Below are positions 21,348 through 22,147 of a stretch of 22,147 nt of DNA, one piece after another. Origin of the DNA: Bacteroidota bacterium (GTDB lineage: Bacteria > Spirochaetota > Spirochaetia > JABMQR01); assembly GCA_013202335.1 (NCBI GenBank), contig JABMQR010000091.1, positions 1 through 22,147 of the forward strand, given 5' to 3'. The notes under the pieces are model-generated. The model searched no databases, was not told the origin of the DNA, and saw only the letters and a program-made list of their open reading frames with translations. Position numbers and translations under genes: made by a program. Position 1 is the first letter of the stretch, and the number at the start of each line of letters is the position of its first letter.

Positions 21348-22147
21348 GTGAAAAAACTCAGAATCGCGTCTATGGTAATTACAATTGTATTTCTACTTGT
21401 ATCGGTGCAGGCTTTTGCAGCTGCAGCAGAAGATGCCGCACCCGTCGCTGATAAAACAATCGTATTTTCATCAAGACTTTGGAGCCCGCCAAATGAACAA
21501 AAATTTGTAATTGATGAGATTATCAAACCATTTGAGGAAGAAACAGGATATCGGGTTAATTTCCAGATTCTTGACGATAACACGCTCCTGCAGCGCGCTG
21601 AAATACAGCAGGCAACGGGGCATGTAACAACTGATATTGTTTGTGCTTATAATGCAAGAATGTTTGAGTGGATTGAAGCCGGATACGTTGAGGATGTAAC
21701 AGCGAATGTCGCATCATGGACTGACAGACACTTCAGTACAACATTCGAAGCAAACACAAACAAAGATGGAAAACAGTATTTCATTCCGGTTGGTGCCGAT
21801 GTATATTTGCTGCTTGCAAATAAAAAAGCACTTCCCTATCTACCTGCTGGAGCAGATGTACAAAACCTGAGCTGGGCTGAATATGCTCAGTGGGCAAATA
21901 ACATTGCAAAAGGTGAAGGCGAAGGAAAAGCTGTTGTAACAGGTGTACCGATGAAATCTCTTGTATATCAATTCGGCGGACTTGCACTCTCTTACGGCGC
22001 AGGATTTCCTGAAATCAATACACCTGAAGCTGTTGAAGCATGGAAAGTATTTGCATCAATGAAAGATGCTTTTATCCCCAGTGTTTTCAGTATCGATACG
22101 TGTGTAGATCCAATGCTTCGTGAAGAAGCATGGTTAACCGTATTTCA
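21348..22147 (+). CDS. Sugar ABC transporter solute-binding protein, 5' part only
   Basis: The frame is open from a GTG at 21348 to the window end (266 codons) without a stop, so the gene continues to the right. AAGGAGGT (21335-21342) 5 bp before the GTG sets the start. The signal peptide (MKKLRIASMVITIVFLLVSV, then QAFA) probably ends after AFA. The mature part has the binding-protein pattern TIVFSSRLWSPPNEQKFVID, then VTTDIVCAYNARMFEWIEAG, YFIPVGADVYLLLANKKALP and WAEYAQWANNIAKGEG, which fits SBP family 1 (CUT1-type). Placement after a GH130 gene suggests a mannosyl or other beta-linked oligosaccharide ligand. It is probably controlled by the two LacI-type operators upstream. Permease genes are expected beyond the window. 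Confidence 0.85.
   Translation, partial: MKKLRIASMVITIVFLLVSVQAFAAAAEDAAPVADKTIVFSSRLWSPPNEQKFVIDEIIKPFEEETGYRVNFQILDDNTLLQRAEIQQATGHVTTDIVCAYNARMFEWIEAGYVEDVTANVASWTDRHFSTTFEANTNKDGKQYFIPVGADVYLLLANKKALPYLPAGADVQNLSWAEYAQWANNIAKGEGEGKAVVTGVPMKSLVYQFGGLALSYGAGFPEINTPEAVEAWKVFASMKDAFIPSVFSIDTCVDPMLREEAWLTVF

Overview
The window looks like chromosomal DNA of an anaerobic or facultative carbohydrate-fermenting spirochaete (Spirochaeta/Oceanispirochaeta/Sphaerochaeta-like). This is an inference. It rests on moderate-to-low GC, several CUT1 sugar-uptake operons without their own ATPase, binding-protein signal peptides of the 'AFANGAE/AFGSGQEE' kind, an oxygen-sensitive radical SAM protein and an Fe-S flavoprotein. 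No rRNA, tRNA or CRISPR array was found.

Layout. 1-300: left-edge mobile-element debris, made of four perfectly phased 23-bp repeats (IS21-like terminus) and a C-terminal scrap of an IS256/Mutator transposase. 606-7638 (+): a LacI-controlled operon of regulator, solute-binding protein, two permeases, a URO-D/MtaA-fold enzyme with a Zn-type His/Cys set, and a sulfatase without a signal peptide. The simplest reading is that a sulfated (perhaps also methylated) sugar is imported intact and desulfated in the cytoplasm. 7804-8296: a deletion scar where a TipAS/MerR regulator remnant and a truncated DUF1499 lipoprotein, convergent genes, run into each other. 8375-10785 (+): a B12-binding radical SAM gene split by one in-frame TAA just before its 4Fe-4S motif, then an intact Isf-like flavoprotein. 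10811-17104 (-): a second sugar operon of binding protein, two permeases, a divergent GH1-like/clan GH-A glycosidase and a 648-aa probable (alpha/alpha)6-type protein of no recognised family. It is divergent from an ArsR-type regulator (17279-18199) that carries a fused C-terminal beta-rich domain. Matching 22-bp palindromes lie on each side of this intergenic region. 18243-19760 (-): a fusion of a GmhB-like HAD phosphatase with a complete Sua5/TsaC2 threonylcarbamoyl-AMP synthase. 20156-21058 (+): a GH130 glycoside phosphorylase behind a 374-bp divergent region full of hairpins. 21103-22147 (+): a third binding-protein gene, cut by the window end, behind a promoter with two strong LacI-type operators of a different sequence from the first.

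Together the genes form at least three separately regulated intake-and-cleavage modules (sulfatase module; GH-A/unknown-protein module; GH130 module). Each uses cytoplasmic enzymes on imported oligosaccharides, and the transport ATPase must be shared and encoded elsewhere. In both complete operons a stem-loop follows the binding-protein gene, which probably sets the excess of binding protein over permease. The most unusual items are the URO-D-like enzyme in a sulfated-sugar operon, the unrecognised 648-aa protein, the ArsR/beta-domain regulator with twin operators, the HAD-Sua5 fusion, the nonsense-split radical SAM gene with a G-quadruplex motif, and the palindrome family around the HAD-Sua5 gene.
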